NCBI GenBank assembly: GCA_017437345.1
Contig: JAFSBJ010000078.1
Coordinates: 1-20,333, forward strand
Reading direction: 5' to 3'
Length of the DNA: 20,333 bases
Origin: Clostridia bacterium
GTDB lineage: Bacteria > Bacillota_A > Clostridia > UMGS1810
In this document: in pieces, positions 6,306 through 13,639 of the stretch
How the letters are laid out: every line of letters starts with the position of its first letter
How positions within the stretch are numbered: the stretch's first letter is position 1
The notes under the pieces: generated by a model
What the model saw: the letters and a program-made list of their open reading frames with translations, nothing else
Told to the model about the DNA's origin: nothing
Databases searched by the model: none
Program-made: the position numbers and the translations under genes

Positions 6306-8039
6306 TCATTTTGCGTAGGCATATCTGCCCATAAACAGAGTTTCAGCTGAATTGTTATCTCTTATAATAAAATAAAACGGTTTGTTGAATTTAATATCTA
6401 CCGGCTCAGGCGGCAAAGCACTTCCTGCCATGCCGATGGCTGTGACTGCGGCAGCCTCTGTGCCTTTTTCATCAACGGAAATATAAGTTTTATGAATGGC
6501 CTCTGTGATAAACATATTTCCCATATCAAACATATTTTTGAAATCCGCCTTTTCCTGAGAGAAGGCATCGGTTATTCCAAGATTCATAAGAATATTATTA
6601 AGCGATGTTTCAAATTCTATTTTGAATTTTGGCATTGAGAGGTTTGTGTAGACAGAAGAAAGCTTATCTGAATTTATAATACTATTAAGCTCAGCTTCGG
6701 GATTCAAGATAGCATCTCCCATCATGAGATGCATACTCACATCAAGGCTATCATATGTATCAGAGCCAATATACTCTCCGTCAGACGATACTTTGGCAAA
6801 TCTGTTTTTATAAGGAAGCTCCAATATGGTTATTCCTTCGGAATTATAAAGGGGCATCCAGGCGCGTCTATTCATAAAATCTATTGAGCTTTCTTTGCCA
6901 TCTGCATATGTGAAAACATCTTTTTTGGTGGCAGCTTCATGAAATTCATTTGCCCATGCAGCCTTAAAATATATGGCATTTACAACGCTTGCCCAAAAAT
7001 CGGGTGAATTTATTATTTTAGAAATTTTACCGTTTGTTTTATCATTTACCCATGAATTCACTTGAAAAACTGCATCTTTATTGTTGGTAGTCTTCACATC
7101 GGCATTATAGAAAGTTTTCATTCTTTCTTCATAGTCAGAGGAAAACCTCTGATTTGTTTTATCTGAATTAATCCATATTGAATTTGCAACAGATAACTTA
7201 AGGTTTTCTGTTTGGGAATATTTTTCTATGAGGTCTTTTGAAAATTCATTGAATGTATCCAGGTCATCAACACATATGGTATTTAAAATCTGCTCTTTTG
7301 TCGTTCCGCTTGCACCATTTGCCACAAGGGCAAGAGCCATTTTTACAGAAAGCGGAGAAAACATATGGTTTTTATCCTTGGGCATCTGCGACAGAAGTTT
7401 ATCTGAAAACTCAGGCTTGGATTTGTGATTTGGTTCTGCAAATTCTGCCATTCTTACAAGAGTTACAATTGCTTCTTCTGTGGTAAAAATATCTTTGGGG
7501 CTGAATTTATTATTTCCTGTGCCTTTCATTATTCCCATATTGGAAATACGCTGAATACTATCTGCCGCCCACGGGGATATGCTGCTTTCATCAGCATAGA
7601 CAAAATACATTTCTGTGCTTACTGTATTCAGGTATTTATCTGCTATACGAACAAGGATAGTGGCAGCTTCTTCTCTTGTTAAAAAATCTGCCGGGGCAAA
7701 TATTCCTTCCGCTTTGCCTGTTATGATTCCCATATCAAAAAGGGCGTTTATTTCGGAAGATGTTGTATCTGAAAAATTATCACTCGCCTTTGGAACGGGA
7801 GCTTTTAAAACAATTGATATAAGATTAAAGGAAAGAGAGCAAAAATCGTCGCGTCTTATTGCACCGCGATAATTATAGGATTTATCTGGCGAGGTAACTT
7901 TTAATTCATAGCTTTTCTGGACATCGGAGGCTGCCCACTCGCTTGGAGCTGCCAGAAATATTCCATTTTCCCCGGAAAAGGCTGTAAAAGCTGAGAAAAC
8001 TAAAATCAACACAAGAAAAACAGATACTAATCTTTTCAT
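6306..8039 (-). CDS. Secreted SLH-domain serpin (cell-wall-anchored serine protease inhibitor)
   Basis: This 577-residue protein has a signal peptide (1-22). An SLH region follows: a degenerate first copy (about 33-78), a second with EINALFDMGIITG and LTREEAATILVRI (about 90-135), and a third with ADSIQRISNMGIMKGTG (about 146-198). The rest is a full serpin domain (about 205-577) with SVVNAIYFKAAWANEF and the C-terminal FNKPFYFIIRD...TLFMGRYA. SLH domains bind secondary wall polymers, so the inhibitor should sit on the cell surface. The reactive-centre loop (about 526-550) has an inhibitory hinge DEKGTEAAAVTA with small residues at P12-P9. Counting as in alpha-1-antitrypsin puts P1 near S540 (MAGSALPP), suggesting elastase- or subtilisin-like targets. 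The loop is about three residues longer than antitrypsin's. It has a strong promoter (8071-8099) and AGGAG before the ATG, and leads a two-gene unit with the GerMN gene. Confidence 0.93.
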   Translation of the reverse strand: MKRLVSVFLVLILVFSAFTAFSGENGIFLAAPSEWAASDVQKSYELKVTSPDKSYNYRGAIRRDDFCSLSFNLISIVLKAPVPKASDNFSDTTSSEINALFDMGIITGKAEGIFAPADFLTREEAATILVRIADKYLNTVSTEMYFVYADESSISPWAADSIQRISNMGIMKGTGNNKFSPKDIFTTEEAIVTLVRMAEFAEPNHKSKPEFSDKLLSQMPKDKNHMFSPLSVKMALALVANGASGTTKEQILNTICVDDLDTFNEFSKDLIEKYSQTENLKLSVANSIWINSDKTNQRFSSDYEERMKTFYNADVKTTNNKDAVFQVNSWVNDKTNGKISKIINSPDFWASVVNAIYFKAAWANEFHEAATKKDVFTYADGKESSIDFMNRRAWMPLYNSEGITILELPYKNRFAKVSSDGEYIGSDTYDSLDVSMHLMMGDAILNPEAELNSIINSDKLSSVYTNLSMPKFKIEFETSLNNILMNLGITDAFSQEKADFKNMFDMGNMFITEAIHKTYISVDEKGTEAAAVTAIGMAGSALPPEPVDIKFNKPFYFIIRDNNSAETLFMGRYAYAK

Positions 8040-8070
8040 AAAGCTTCATCTCCTGTTATTTTATGAATAT

Positions 8071-8099
8071 ATTATATAATAAATTAATGAGCATTTCAA
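8071..8099 (-). promoter_or_regulatory. Sigma-A promoter for the serpin/GerMN unit
   Basis: On the minus strand TTGAAA (8094-8099), 17 bases, TATAAT (8071-8076). The leader is about 25 bases and includes AGGAG (8050-8054) before the ATG at 8039. Confidence 0.8.
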
Positions 8100-8151
8100 C
8101 AAAAATATTATTATTTGGTTTACATTTTATTTTGGTGCTTTGAACAAAAAA

Positions 8152-8181
8152 TGTGGATAAAGTGGATAGTTTTGTGTATAA
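8152..8181 (+). promoter_or_regulatory. Cluster of DnaA-box-like 9-mers
   Basis: Three same-orientation 9-mers occur within 30 bases: TGTGGATAA (8152-8160, the exact complement of the consensus TTATCCACA), AGTGGATAG (8161-8169, two differences) and TGTGTATAA (8173-8181, one difference). They lie 53-82 bases upstream of the -35 of the serpin promoter, in the 267-base region between the patatin and serpin genes. The rest of that region is A+T-rich, with a small CTCTG/CAGAG hairpin (8182-8197) and no gene. DnaA binding is an inference from the motif match. Confidence 0.5.
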
Positions 8182-8294
8182 CTCTGTTTTTGCAGAGCAT
8201 TTTTTCAAAAAACGCCTCCAAAATTCCACAAATTATGATGATAAAAATATTGAGGTTTACATAATACAATTATTTATGACAAAGTTCATATGCA

Positions 8295-8327
8295 AAAAAA
8301 GATGACCTATTCACGGTCATCTTTTTT
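8295..8327 (-). terminator. Terminator overlapping the end of the patatin-like gene
   Basis: AAAAAAGATGACC and GGTCATCTTTTTT form a perfect 13-base stem with a seven-base loop, and seven T follow on the minus strand. The stop codon (8307-8309) lies in the stem, so the last codons are part of the terminator. Confidence 0.9.
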
Positions 8328-9167
8328 CAGGTATTCTTTTAATTCACTCATTCTGTTTATAGCATCATTATAACCTTCGTCATACATTCTTTTAAGGCTA
8401 TCAGGGTTCTTTTCGGAGCGTTTCCATCCATCGGTACATTTTGGAGCAAATACAAAGGCTTCTCCCCTTTTTTCCATTTCAAAAAGATGTTCTCTGCTTT
8501 CGTTATATATGCTGCTTCTTGTCTTCAACACATCTGAAAAGTTTTTATTTTTCCTGAAGAAAAAGGATGAAATCTTTGATTCTGCATCACTTTCTTTTTT
8601 ATAGCTTCTTTCTCTGGTTAAAACCGCTACAAGCTTATCTGCACCAATACTCTGGGCAAACTTAACCGGAAGAGGATCACTGCAGCCACCGTCCATATAA
8701 CGGTTGCCATCCATAACTACAGGCTGAAACATAAAGGGCAGTGAGCAGCTTGCAAGAACAATCTGCCAGGATTTTTCATAATCGTCTATTTTTATATATT
8801 CAGCTTTGCCTGTGTCGATATTTGTTACGACAGCATACACATCTCCGGCAAATTTCTGAAAGCTTTCATAATCGAAAGGAAGATATTTTTCAGGAAGCTC
8901 ACGAAAGACAAAGTTTATGTTATAAAAGCTTCTGTTATGCTTTTTAAAATAGTATTTAAAGCCCATATAGCGCTTATCACCAACATATTTCATTCCTATC
9001 TGAAGGCTTCTGCCTTTTTGCTTTGATATATAGGATATACCATTTGCTATTCCGGCAGAGACGCCAACAAGGACATCTGTTTCTATTCCATTTTCAAGAA
9101 ATGCATCAAGAATACCGATGGTATAGTAGGTGCGATTGGCACCACCTTCAAGAACAAGAGTTGTCAT
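8307..9167 (-). CDS. Patatin-like phospholipase family protein
   Basis: The protein is 286 residues from the chosen start and belongs to the bacterial patatin family (YjjU-like). It has the nucleophile elbow GVSAG with S37 and the catalytic aspartate D159 in YMDGG, giving a Ser-Asp dyad. The oxyanion loop, normally GGGxRG, reads GGANRT here, so the serine-site geometry may differ. The family cleaves acyl esters of phospholipids or other lipids; no signal peptide is seen, so it is cytosolic or membrane-associated. The reading frame can be extended 13 codons upstream to a TTG, but that region is the -10 element of a perfect promoter (9195-9223). Transcription would begin after it, and GAAAGGG lies before the ATG at 9167. 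The frame ends in a terminator. Function beyond lipid esterase is unknown. Confidence 0.88.
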   Translation of the reverse strand: MTTLVLEGGANRTYYTIGILDAFLENGIETDVLVGVSAGIANGISYISKQKGRSLQIGMKYVGDKRYMGFKYYFKKHNRSFYNINFVFRELPEKYLPFDYESFQKFAGDVYAVVTNIDTGKAEYIKIDDYEKSWQIVLASCSLPFMFQPVVMDGNRYMDGGCSDPLPVKFAQSIGADKLVAVLTRERSYKKESDAESKISSFFFRKNKNFSDVLKTRSSIYNESREHLFEMEKRGEAFVFAPKCTDGWKRSEKNPDSLKRMYDEGYNDAINRMSELKEYLKKDDRE

Positions 9168-9194
9168 AGGATTTTCCCTTTCGTATTTTTCAAT

Positions 9195-9223
9195 ATTATA
9201 GCACAAAATCTACATCCGGTCAA
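9195..9223 (-). promoter_or_regulatory. Sigma-A promoter for the patatin-like gene, overlapping the feoB stop codon
   Basis: On the minus strand TTGACC (9218-9223), exactly 17 bases, TATAAT (9195-9200). The -35 contains the TGA stop codon of feoB. The predicted start of transcription near 9188 leaves about 20 bases of leader. Confidence 0.8.
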
Positions 9224-11340
9224 ACAAGTATTTTTGAAATCAGATTTATTATAAAGCAGATAGAAATACCGAAAAGAGTTGGCAGGATAAACGCTACTAA
9301 AGTCCACTTAAGGCTTCCTGTTTCCTTTTTTATTGTCATAAGAGTTGTTGAACAAGGCCAGTGAAACATTATAAAAATTACTGCACATAGAGCTGTTGCC
9401 AGACTCCAGCCATTTGCAGAAAAAACAGAATATATTTTTTCATAGCCTCCTGCATCTGAAAGTATGCCTCCCTGTGAATATAGCATAAGAGCTATAGGGA
9501 GAACAATTTCATTTGCAGGAATACCAAAAATAAATGAAGTGAGCATAACTCCATCAAGACCAATAAGCCTACCGAAAGGATCAAGAAAGCGGGATATATG
9601 GTTTATAATTGAAACGCCATCAATGCTGATATTTGAAAAAGCATAAAGAAGAATGCCCGCAGGAAAAGCCACAACAATTGCACGACCAAGAACTTTTGCA
9701 GTCCGGTCTATAACAGAGCGGACAATTATGCTTCCTATCTGTGGTTTTCTATAGGGAGGAAGCTCAAGGGCAAAGGATGCAGGAATTCCCTTAAGAAGGG
9801 TTGATGATAAAACCCTTGATGCTACAAGGGATAATAAAACAGATAAAATGATAAAACCTGAAAGATAGAGGCTGGAAAGAAGTGAACCTGAAAGTCCGGA
9901 AGACGAAAAATAGATTGATATGAGAGTTATTAGAGATGGAAATCTTCCATTGCAGGGAATAAAGGAATTGGTGAGGATTGCTATGAGTTTTTCCCTTGGT
10001 GAGTCAATTATTCTGGCACCTGTGACCCCCGCTGCATTGCAGCCAAATGCCATACAGCTTGTTAGCGCCTGTTTGCCACAGGCTTTGCATTTTTTAAAAC
10101 ACTTATCAAGATTGAATGCCACTCTTGGAAGATAGCCCACATCTTCAAGGATGGTAAACAGAGGAAAGAAAATTGCCATTGGAGGAAGCATAACTGCCAC
10201 AACCCAGGCAAGCACGCGGTAGCCGCCAAACACCAGCATATCAGAAACAAAACGAGGGATATGAAGGCTATTCATAAAGCTTACAAGATATTTTTCAAAC
10301 GAAAACAATATTTTGTAGATAAGCTGCGACGGATAGTTGGCACCTTTAAGAGTGATAAAAAAGATAATACACAACATAAAAAGCATAAATAATCCGCCGG
10401 TTATTTTTCCCGTGAGAATTCTGTCGCTTTTGGAAAAAACTTTTGGTTTTCTTTTTTTGCATGTTTTTACTGAGCTTTTTGATATACGGTGGGCAGACCT
10501 CAGAAGTGTTACAGCTATTATGTCTTTCACATCTTCTTCCGATATCCCCTTTTCAAATAAAATGTTCATTGCTTTATGACGGGCAGAATACAAAAGACCA
10601 AGCTTTTGAGAGTCACCCTTTGCACACTGTTTTATATATGTCCAGGCTGTTTCGTCATTTTCAAGGATACGCAAAGAAAAATAGCGGATGTTTTGGGATA
10701 TAATTTTCCTCAGTGCTTTTGAGACCAGTTTTACAGCATACTCAATGTTTTTTCCGTAATCTGTTTTAAAGCTTTTTCCTGCTTTACTGATATTTTCAAC
10801 ACAAGCAAACAAAGAATCTATGCCTTGTTTTTTTCTTGCATTTATAATTGTTACAGGTGATTTAAGTTCGCCGCTTAAGCGCGCTGTGTCTATATGTATG
10901 CCATTTTTTTCGCAAACATCGGCAAAATTAATTGCAACAATGACTTTATCACATATTTCACATATCTGAAGAACAAGATTAAGGTTTCGTTCCAGAGACA
11001 TTGCATCACATACAACTACAACACATTTTGCATCCCTGCAGCGGATAACTTCTTCTGCACATGCTTCTTCAGCAGATTCAGCTTTAAGAGAATATGCACC
11101 GGGGATATCGGCTATGGTGTATTTTTTTTCATTATGGAAATAGGTTCCAAAGGCTGTGCCGACAGTTTTGCCGCTCCAGTTGCCTGTGTGTTGTTTCATA
11201 CCTGTGAGGTAATTAAAAAGGGTGCTTTTTCCGACATTTGGATTGCCGGCAAGAATTACAAGGTTTTCATCGGGTGATTCGTCGGCAGTATGAGATAGAT
11301 AATCTTTTCTTTTTTTAAAAAGATTAAAGGGAAAGCCCAT
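9220..11340 (-). CDS. feoB: Ferrous iron transport protein B (FeoB family, variant type)
   Basis: The protein is 706 residues: a cytosolic GTPase domain followed by a polytopic membrane domain with two gate regions. The G1 P-loop GNPNVGKST (residues 32-40), G3 DIPG (78-81) and G4 NFAD (138-141, usually NMxD) are present. The permease half contains CMAFGCNAAGVTGARIIDS and FIPCNGRFP, where classic FeoB has GFGCNVPA and CxARLP, so it belongs to a divergent branch common in Clostridia. FeoB imports Fe2+ across the inner membrane. No feoA or feoC lies nearby. The frame can start five codons earlier, but only the ATG at 11340 has a Shine-Dalgarno site (GGAG, seven bases upstream), and the promoter (11365-11393) would leave almost no leader for the earlier ATG. 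No Fur-like box was recognised. Metal specificity of this branch is less certain than the family call. Confidence 0.88.
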   Translation of the reverse strand: MGFPFNLFKKRKDYLSHTADESPDENLVILAGNPNVGKSTLFNYLTGMKQHTGNWSGKTVGTAFGTYFHNEKKYTIADIPGAYSLKAESAEEACAEEVIRCRDAKCVVVVCDAMSLERNLNLVLQICEICDKVIVAINFADVCEKNGIHIDTARLSGELKSPVTIINARKKQGIDSLFACVENISKAGKSFKTDYGKNIEYAVKLVSKALRKIISQNIRYFSLRILENDETAWTYIKQCAKGDSQKLGLLYSARHKAMNILFEKGISEEDVKDIIAVTLLRSAHRISKSSVKTCKKRKPKVFSKSDRILTGKITGGLFMLFMLCIIFFITLKGANYPSQLIYKILFSFEKYLVSFMNSLHIPRFVSDMLVFGGYRVLAWVVAVMLPPMAIFFPLFTILEDVGYLPRVAFNLDKCFKKCKACGKQALTSCMAFGCNAAGVTGARIIDSPREKLIAILTNSFIPCNGRFPSLITLISIYFSSSGLSGSLLSSLYLSGFIILSVLLSLVASRVLSSTLLKGIPASFALELPPYRKPQIGSIIVRSVIDRTAKVLGRAIVVAFPAGILLYAFSNISIDGVSIINHISRFLDPFGRLIGLDGVMLTSFIFGIPANEIVLPIALMLYSQGGILSDAGGYEKIYSVFSANGWSLATALCAVIFIMFHWPCSTTLMTIKKETGSLKWTLVAFILPTLFGISICFIINLISKILV

Positions 11341-11364
11341 ATTATCACTCCACATAGTTTTGTT

Positions 11365-11393
11365 ATTATATATTTATATGATTATACGAGCAA
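11365..11393 (-). promoter_or_regulatory. Probable promoter for feoB
   Basis: On the minus strand TTGCTC (11388-11393), 17 bases, TATAAT (11365-11370). A second TATAAT lies within the spacer at 11381-11386 but lacks a good -35. Confidence 0.6.
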
Positions 11394-11412
11394 TATTGTG
11401 AATAAACATAAT

Positions 11413-11447
11413 AAAGGGATTGTAAAAACATTTTTTACAATCCCTTT
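11413..11447 (-). terminator. Hairpin terminator after the exonuclease III gene
   Basis: AAAGGGATTGTAAAAA (11413-11428) pairs perfectly with its complement (11432-11447) around a three-base loop, 25 bases after the stop codon of the exonuclease gene. The 3' tail on the minus strand is T-rich rather than a pure T run, so efficiency is uncertain. The same arm sequence recurs at the 3' end of nadE and after the GerMN gene. Confidence 0.65.
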
Positions 11448-11471
11448 GATATAAGCTTTTCTCAAAATAAA

Positions 11472-12230
11472 TTAAAAATCAACACACACTTCAACCGGGC
11501 AGTGGTCTGAGCCAAGAATGTCTGTGTGGATATCGGCTGATATGAGTTTTTCGTTAAGATCTGATGACACAAGAAAATAGTCGATTCTCCAGCCTGCGTT
11601 TCTCGCTCTGGCATTCATTCGATATGACCACCAGGAGTATATGTCGGTTTTATCAGGATAGAAGAACCTGAAAGAATCAGTAAAGCCACTTTCTTTGAGC
11701 TTTGCCATTTTTTCTCTTTCTTCGATGGTAAAGCCGGCGTTATGAATATTTGTTTTAGGATTTTTCAGGTCGATTTCTTCTGCGGCAACATTAAGGTCTC
11801 CACACACTATTACAGATTTTTTTTCTTTAAGCTTTAAAAGATAATTTCTGAAATCGTCTTCCCATTCCATTCGATAATCGAGTCTTTTTAATTCATTCTG
11901 GGAGTTGGGTGTGTAAACACAGACAAAATAGAATTTATCATATTCTAAGGTGATTACCCTGCCCTCGTGGTCGTGGACATCGATATTCATTCCATAGCTT
12001 ACGCTAAGAGGTTCTTCCTTAGCAAAGACAGCTGTTCCGGAATAGCCTTTTTTATCGGCATAATTCCAGAACTGATGATAGCCCGGAAGGTTCATTTCTA
12101 TCTGACCTTCAACAAGTTTTGTTTCCTGAACGCAGAAGATGTCTGCATCAAGAGCGGAAAAAGCTTCATAAAAATTTTTTTGAACAACAGCCCGCAAGCC
12201 ATTTACATTCCACGAAACAAATTTTTTCAT
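11472..12230 (-). CDS. xth: Exodeoxyribonuclease III (AP endonuclease, ExoA/Xth type)
   Basis: The 252-residue protein is a complete member of the exonuclease III/APE1 family. It nicks DNA 5' of abasic sites in base-excision repair and trims 3' blocking groups, acting in the cytosol with Mg2+. The catalytic set is visible: N8/N10 (SWNVNGLR), the metal ligand E36 (VQETK), Y106 (VYTPNS), D145 and N147 (GDLN), and D242-H243 near the end (GSDHCP). AGGAGA lies before the ATG. It follows the small membrane protein gene after 26 bases and is probably transcribed with it from 12794-12822. It ends before a hairpin terminator. The Bacillus name would be exoA. Confidence 0.95.
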   Translation of the reverse strand: MKKFVSWNVNGLRAVVQKNFYEAFSALDADIFCVQETKLVEGQIEMNLPGYHQFWNYADKKGYSGTAVFAKEEPLSVSYGMNIDVHDHEGRVITLEYDKFYFVCVYTPNSQNELKRLDYRMEWEDDFRNYLLKLKEKKSVIVCGDLNVAAEEIDLKNPKTNIHNAGFTIEEREKMAKLKESGFTDSFRFFYPDKTDIYSWWSYRMNARARNAGWRIDYFLVSSDLNEKLISADIHTDILGSDHCPVEVCVDF

Positions 12231-12256
12231 ATATCTTATCTCCTGACACTATGAGT

Positions 12257-12766
12257 TTATTCTTTTGATGAAGAAGCTGAATTGTTTATTTCATCTATAT
12301 TATCTTTTATTATTCCTTCATCTATTTCAAGGTTTACATTTTCACCGGAGCTTTGCGCTGATTGCTCGCTGTGTGTTTCATTATATGAATTTGTGCTGTT
12401 TATAAATTCTTCAGAAAAAAGAGTTGAAACAAACTGTGCAGCTGTAAAAAGCACACACCACGACACCATAATTATTAAAAACAGCTTTATTCCGTGCCAG
12501 TCGTAATGATTGGAAAAACCAACAATTATAACAGGAGCCACAAGTATCATAACTATTAACAGTTCCACAACAATTGCAAGAAAAACATCCATACTGTTTC
12601 CAAAATCTCCGGAAACTGTGAGTCTTATGCTGTTTACAGCAAAAACCAACACCAAAACATAATAAAAACAGGCAATTATTCTTTTTATTAAAGACCCTGT
12701 GCGAAATCCGGGAAGAGAAAACTTCCCGCTATGTTTATTATAATCTTTTGTATTTAAAATTCTCAT
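12257..12766 (-). CDS. Small membrane protein of unknown function
   Basis: I do not recognise a family. The 169-residue chain has a basic N-terminal segment (about 1-26) and three predicted membrane helices (about 27-50, 60-83 and 93-116). A polar C-terminal tail (about 117-169) is rich in S, N and E with no predicted fold. By the positive-inside rule the basic N-terminus is cytosolic and the acidic tail would be outside. Start is supported by GAGGTGA directly upstream and by a promoter (12794-12822), so it leads a two-gene unit with exonuclease III, 26 bases apart. The pairing does not obviously imply a repair role, since Clostridia often place unrelated genes together. Confidence 0.8.
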   Translation of the reverse strand: MRILNTKDYNKHSGKFSLPGFRTGSLIKRIIACFYYVLVLVFAVNSIRLTVSGDFGNSMDVFLAIVVELLIVMILVAPVIIVGFSNHYDWHGIKLFLIIMVSWCVLFTAAQFVSTLFSEEFINSTNSYNETHSEQSAQSSGENVNLEIDEGIIKDNIDEINNSASSSKE

Positions 12767-12793
12767 AATTCACCTCAAAAAAATATATATTTG

Positions 12794-12822
12794 AGTATAT
12801 CACAGCTACATTTTTTTTGCAA
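12794..12822 (-). promoter_or_regulatory. Sigma-A promoter for the small membrane protein/exonuclease III unit
   Basis: On the minus strand TTGCAA (12817-12822), 17 bases including an A run, TATACT (12794-12799). It lies immediately after the stop codon of the upstream gene. Confidence 0.65.
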
Positions 12823-12827
12823 GAATT

Positions 12828-13589
12828 TTATGTTAATCTGCAAAAATACTGACCGTCATCAAGTATCATTATTCCAACAACATAGAACACCTCACCGGAA
12901 TCGGGAATATTAAATTCTATTGCGCAATCGGATGCATTTGTAAATGGATTATAAAGCCCCTTTTTTCGCTTACAGCCAACAGCATATATTCTGTTTTCAT
13001 TGCACACGCCAAAATACCAGGCTATGCCCTGCACAAGGCAATTTATATAGCCTTCACTGCAAAGCAGATGCTCTATGGATGAAAGAGCGAAATATTCCCT
13101 GGGGTTGTCTATTTTATACCAGGTAAAACCGGGGAAACCCGGGATGTCTGTTTTCTCATAGAGGCTTGTCCTTTGGAGTATATAGGAAACTGCATCATTT
13201 GCCTTTTTTGGATCGGGTTCTTCTTTTAATGAGCCGAGAATATCTCTTGCTCTTTTAAGACTTGCATCGTTTTCATCACTTTCCGATTTTTTTGCAGTAT
13301 AAAAAACACCGTCTTTGTTTTTTATGATAAAATGAGAGAATAAGCTGACATTTATACCATTGTTTTCAAGATAAGACAAACTATATTTTTTATCGACGGA
13401 GTATATTCCATCATTACTATTAAAATAGCCTATTTCAAGCTCTTTGTTATCACAAAAAACTGCACAAAGGCTTGAATAACAGTTTATTTTTGATGATTCG
13501 GCAGAGCTTTTAATTTTAAAAAAGCCATCAGATATATCATATTCAATTTCTGTGTTGTCACACAAATGAGCTACGCATTTTTGCCACAT
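12828..13589 (-). CDS. Hypothetical protein, unrecognised
   Basis: I do not recognise this 253-residue protein. It has no signal peptide or membrane helix. The N-terminal part (about 1-100) alternates short beta-like segments and five cysteines (C5, C10 and later CYSSLCAVFC), without a metal-ligand spacing I can name. A charged helical linker (about 100-140, KKSESDENDASLKRARDIL) follows. The C-terminal part (about 145-253) is rich in aromatic residues (FPGFTWYKI, IAWYFGVC) and ends in a beta-rich GEVFYVVGIMILDDG. The overall look is of a two-domain cytosolic protein. A GGGGG eight bases before the ATG is the only Shine-Dalgarno candidate and lies in the stem of the ppiB terminator. No good promoter was found. 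It is followed by the promoter of the next unit. Confidence 0.75.
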   Translation of the reverse strand: MWQKCVAHLCDNTEIEYDISDGFFKIKSSAESSKINCYSSLCAVFCDNKELEIGYFNSNDGIYSVDKKYSLSYLENNGINVSLFSHFIIKNKDGVFYTAKKSESDENDASLKRARDILGSLKEEPDPKKANDAVSYILQRTSLYEKTDIPGFPGFTWYKIDNPREYFALSSIEHLLCSEGYINCLVQGIAWYFGVCNENRIYAVGCKRKKGLYNPFTNASDCAIEFNIPDSGEVFYVVGIMILDDGQYFCRLT

Positions 13590-13593
13590 AGAG

Positions 13594-13635
13594 AAAACCC
13601 CCTTTAAATAATTATATATATTTAAAGGGGGTTTT
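13594..13635 (-). terminator. Terminator after ppiB
   Basis: A perfect 17-base stem (AAAACCCCCTTTAAATA with its complement, 13594-13610 and 13619-13635) has an eight-base loop, and TTTT ends the 3' arm on the minus strand. It sits between ppiB and the unrecognised gene. The GGGGG arm is also the likely ribosome-binding site of the latter. Confidence 0.85.
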
Positions 13636-13639
13636 ATGA

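Noticed and set aside
8096..8200. A short minus-strand reading frame of about 26 codons starting MLCKNRVIH between the patatin and serpin genes
   Set aside because: A GGAGG lies upstream but about 14 bases from the ATG, too far. The frame runs through the DnaA-box cluster and the peptide has low-complexity composition.
8182..8209. Plus-strand hairpin CTCTG/CAGAG followed by a T run, looking like a terminator
   Set aside because: The stem is only five bases and no plus-strand gene precedes it.
10894..11277. A 127-codon plus-strand reading frame opposite feoB
   Set aside because: It is antisense to the conserved GTPase domain of feoB, and its translation is rich in F, C and I as expected from the shadow of a coding strand.
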